From a virus, in the IMG/VR virus record IMGVR_UViG_3300020182_002648, positions 62,001 through 126,000 of that record: a DNA stretch of 64,000 nucleotides; one strand, 5' to 3'. Shown piece after piece: positions 62,791 to 64,000 of this stretch. Below the pieces are notes generated by a model. The model worked only from the letters and a program-made list of their open reading frames with translations, was not told the DNA's origin and searched no databases. Position numbers and translations under genes: made by a program. The stretch's first letter is position 1. Every line of letters starts with the position of its first letter.

Positions 62791-63510
62791 TTATAGTAAT
62801 TTATTTAAGAAATCATCATATTGTTGTATAAAAGGAAATTCACTCAATAATTTGCTCTGTTCCTCATTGCTGAGTTTTTTCTTCCACTCATAAATGTCTG
62901 TGGTTCTTTTGTGAGATTTTAACTTACCCGCTTCGATTAAATCGCTTTTATCTTCAATCGGTGCGAAAGAGTATTTCCATTTCTCGTAAGTTTTATCGTA
63001 TACAGAAGCCATGTCAAGAGTTTGTAACAACTCTTTTAAAAATTCACTAAAATTACCTATCATGAACTCATACGGTAATATAACTTTGTTGGTTGCCGGC
63101 AAGTTCCAAAATTTTTCAATTTTCTTTGAATTAATGGGGGTAACTCTATTGATATAATTCGCAAGTCCTTCTTTTTGAATTTTTTGCCGTTTCGACTCAA
63201 ATTGTTCTTGTGTAAAACCAGCAGGGCACTTATGAGTGTATCCGAACGAATAAAACATAGATATGGTAATACCAATAGGATTGCGAGGTATGAAAATAAA
63301 ATTGTCATTAGCGAGATTAACACCAACAAGTTTTGCCGGATTTGCTGGATTGATCAATCGCTCAAATCGCAACTTCATTAAGCCTGAATCATTATTAACC
63401 ACAATATCTTCTCCCACTTTGATTCGCGGAAGATCGAAAACACTCTTCAAAATTTTTGAAACTATTGTTGATCCGCACTTGTGCGGTGCATGTATTATAT
63501 ATTTTTTCAT
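62791..63510 (-). CDS. Sulfotransferase, 239 aa
   Basis: Start at ATG 63510 (MKKYIIHAPHKCGSTIVSK); a longer TTG-started frame overlaps the upstream gene. HKCGST is the 5'-phosphosulfate loop and FIPRNPIGITISMFY the 3'-phosphate-binding segment (RNPxxxxxSxY). Transfers sulfate from PAPS to a glycan or protein acceptor. Confidence 0.8.
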   Translation of the reverse strand: MKKYIIHAPHKCGSTIVSKILKSVFDLPRIKVGEDIVVNNDSGLMKLRFERLINPANPAKLVGVNLANDNFIFIPRNPIGITISMFYSFGYTHKCPAGFTQEQFESKRQKIQKEGLANYINRVTPINSKKIEKFWNLPATNKVILPYEFMIGNFSEFLKELLQTLDMASVYDKTYEKWKYSFAPIEDKSDLIEAGKLKSHKRTTDIYEWKKKLSNEEQSKLLSEFPFIQQYDDFLNKLL

Positions 63511-63556
63511 TTTTGTTTTTTTTTCGTTCCCTAAGAAAGTATACTTTTTTATTTTG

Positions 63557-64000
63557 CTAAAATTTATATCCAAAGTAATTTATGTCCCACTCAAATAATT
63601 TTGAAACCTTTTCTTTGGTCTCGTCGTTGTAGTATTTTCTATAATCATATTCTACCCGGTTAGTATTATGCTTTTGGTGTGAGAGATTATAATCAACAAT
63701 TCCCAGTTTATTAAAAACGACCTTCGCATCGTGTTCTATGTTTTCTTGTCTTATGAAGTGATCTATACATAGTTCGTTGTTATAATGAAACATTGATTTA
63801 TATGTGTTGTTACGGGTAAAATGATCTCTCTCTAGATTATGACAAACCCAATCATTAAATGTAGATGTTACTCCACGATGAACCGATATATGATGGTAAA
63901 AAGAGACAACCCTATCAAAAGGATTTCTTATAACTGTAAATATATACCATTCCTTTCTTTTAAAACAATCTTCAGAATACCTGTCATTAATAAATTTAAC
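63557..64000 (-). CDS. Sulfotransferase, C-terminal 148 codons (5' end outside window)
   Basis: Reads in one frame to the right edge. FTVIRNPFDRVVSFYHHISV is the 3'-PB segment of the Sulfotransfer_2 family, and the C-terminal NTNRVEYDYRKYYNDETKEKVSKLF and FGYKF are typical of it. A second sulfotransferase, not closely similar to the 239-aa neighbour. Confidence 0.85.
   Translation of the reverse strand, partial: VKFINDRYSEDCFKRKEWYIFTVIRNPFDRVVSFYHHISVHRGVTSTFNDWVCHNLERDHFTRNNTYKSMFHYNNELCIDHFIRQENIEHDAKVVFNKLGIVDYNLSHQKHNTNRVEYDYRKYYNDETKEKVSKLFEWDINYFGYKF

Noticed and set aside
1-64000. tRNA genes
   Set aside because: No cloverleaf with GTTCRANNC-type T-loop and matching acceptor stem was seen in the gaps. 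GGTTCGA-like strings lie in coding sequence.

Overview
The window looks like part of a T4-type (myovirus-like) phage genome of moderately low GC, most likely from a marine or aquatic Gram-negative host. The evidence is phage-typical content (denV endonuclease V, nrdA/nrdB, a RadA-like ATPase, SprT-like protease, tail fibres with an S74 chaperone domain), exact T4 late-promoter boxes (TATAAATA), and very dense packing of tiny genes. The host cannot be named from sequence alone. A TorF-like outer-membrane protein and several lipoproteins argue for a Gram-negative host. I saw no tRNA, rRNA or CRISPR array.

Layout. (1) 1-31,150: about 90 mostly small, mostly unrecognised genes, nearly all on the minus strand. 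They are arranged as short promoter-gene cassettes, with recognisable genes for a WcbI-like protein, a TagD-like cytidylyltransferase, DenV, an AbrB-like protein, a DUF932-like protein, a SprT-like protease, a phosphoribosyltransferase and a RadA-like ATPase. A highly structured RNA of about 575 nt with its own promoter and terminator lies at 20,211-20,786. (2) 31,164-45,155: an 18-gene minus-strand operon behind one strong promoter. It encodes five radical-SAM proteins, several glycosyltransferases, a NodB-type and a LmbE-type deacetylase, sugar epimerase-like proteins, and a transketolase split into two genes with a U32-like gene between them. (3) 45,156-50,636: structural genes including a 515-aa and a 935-aa tail-fibre-like protein. 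(4) 50,712-59,001, plus strand: small late genes, a fractured nrdA (split intein with a GIY-YIG endonuclease gene between its halves), nrdB without the radical tyrosine, and a membrane-anchored subtilase. (5) 58,988-64,000, minus strand: inorganic pyrophosphatase, an outer-membrane protein, then a second, AT-richer glycan-modification group (methyltransferase, LicD-like, GT11 remnant, GT47-like, two sulfotransferases).

Regulation. Two promoter classes are visible. The first is sigma70-like: TTGC(G/C/A)N, 17 nt, TATAAT (more than 30 copies). The second is T4-late-like: NWTAA(A/G)TA. In many cases of both classes the spacing to the ATG puts the predicted +1 on or next to the A of the start codon, so many mRNAs should be leaderless. 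The other sigma70-like promoters precede a conserved CAA-rich leader without a Shine-Dalgarno sequence.

How the genes may work together (inference): the early small genes probably take over the host. NrdA/NrdB, DenV, RadA-like ATPase and PRTase serve DNA synthesis and repair. The two sugar regions probably build or alter a glycan, either on virion proteins or on the host surface. Late-promoter genes encode virion parts, some with N-termini resembling T4 prohead-protease sites.
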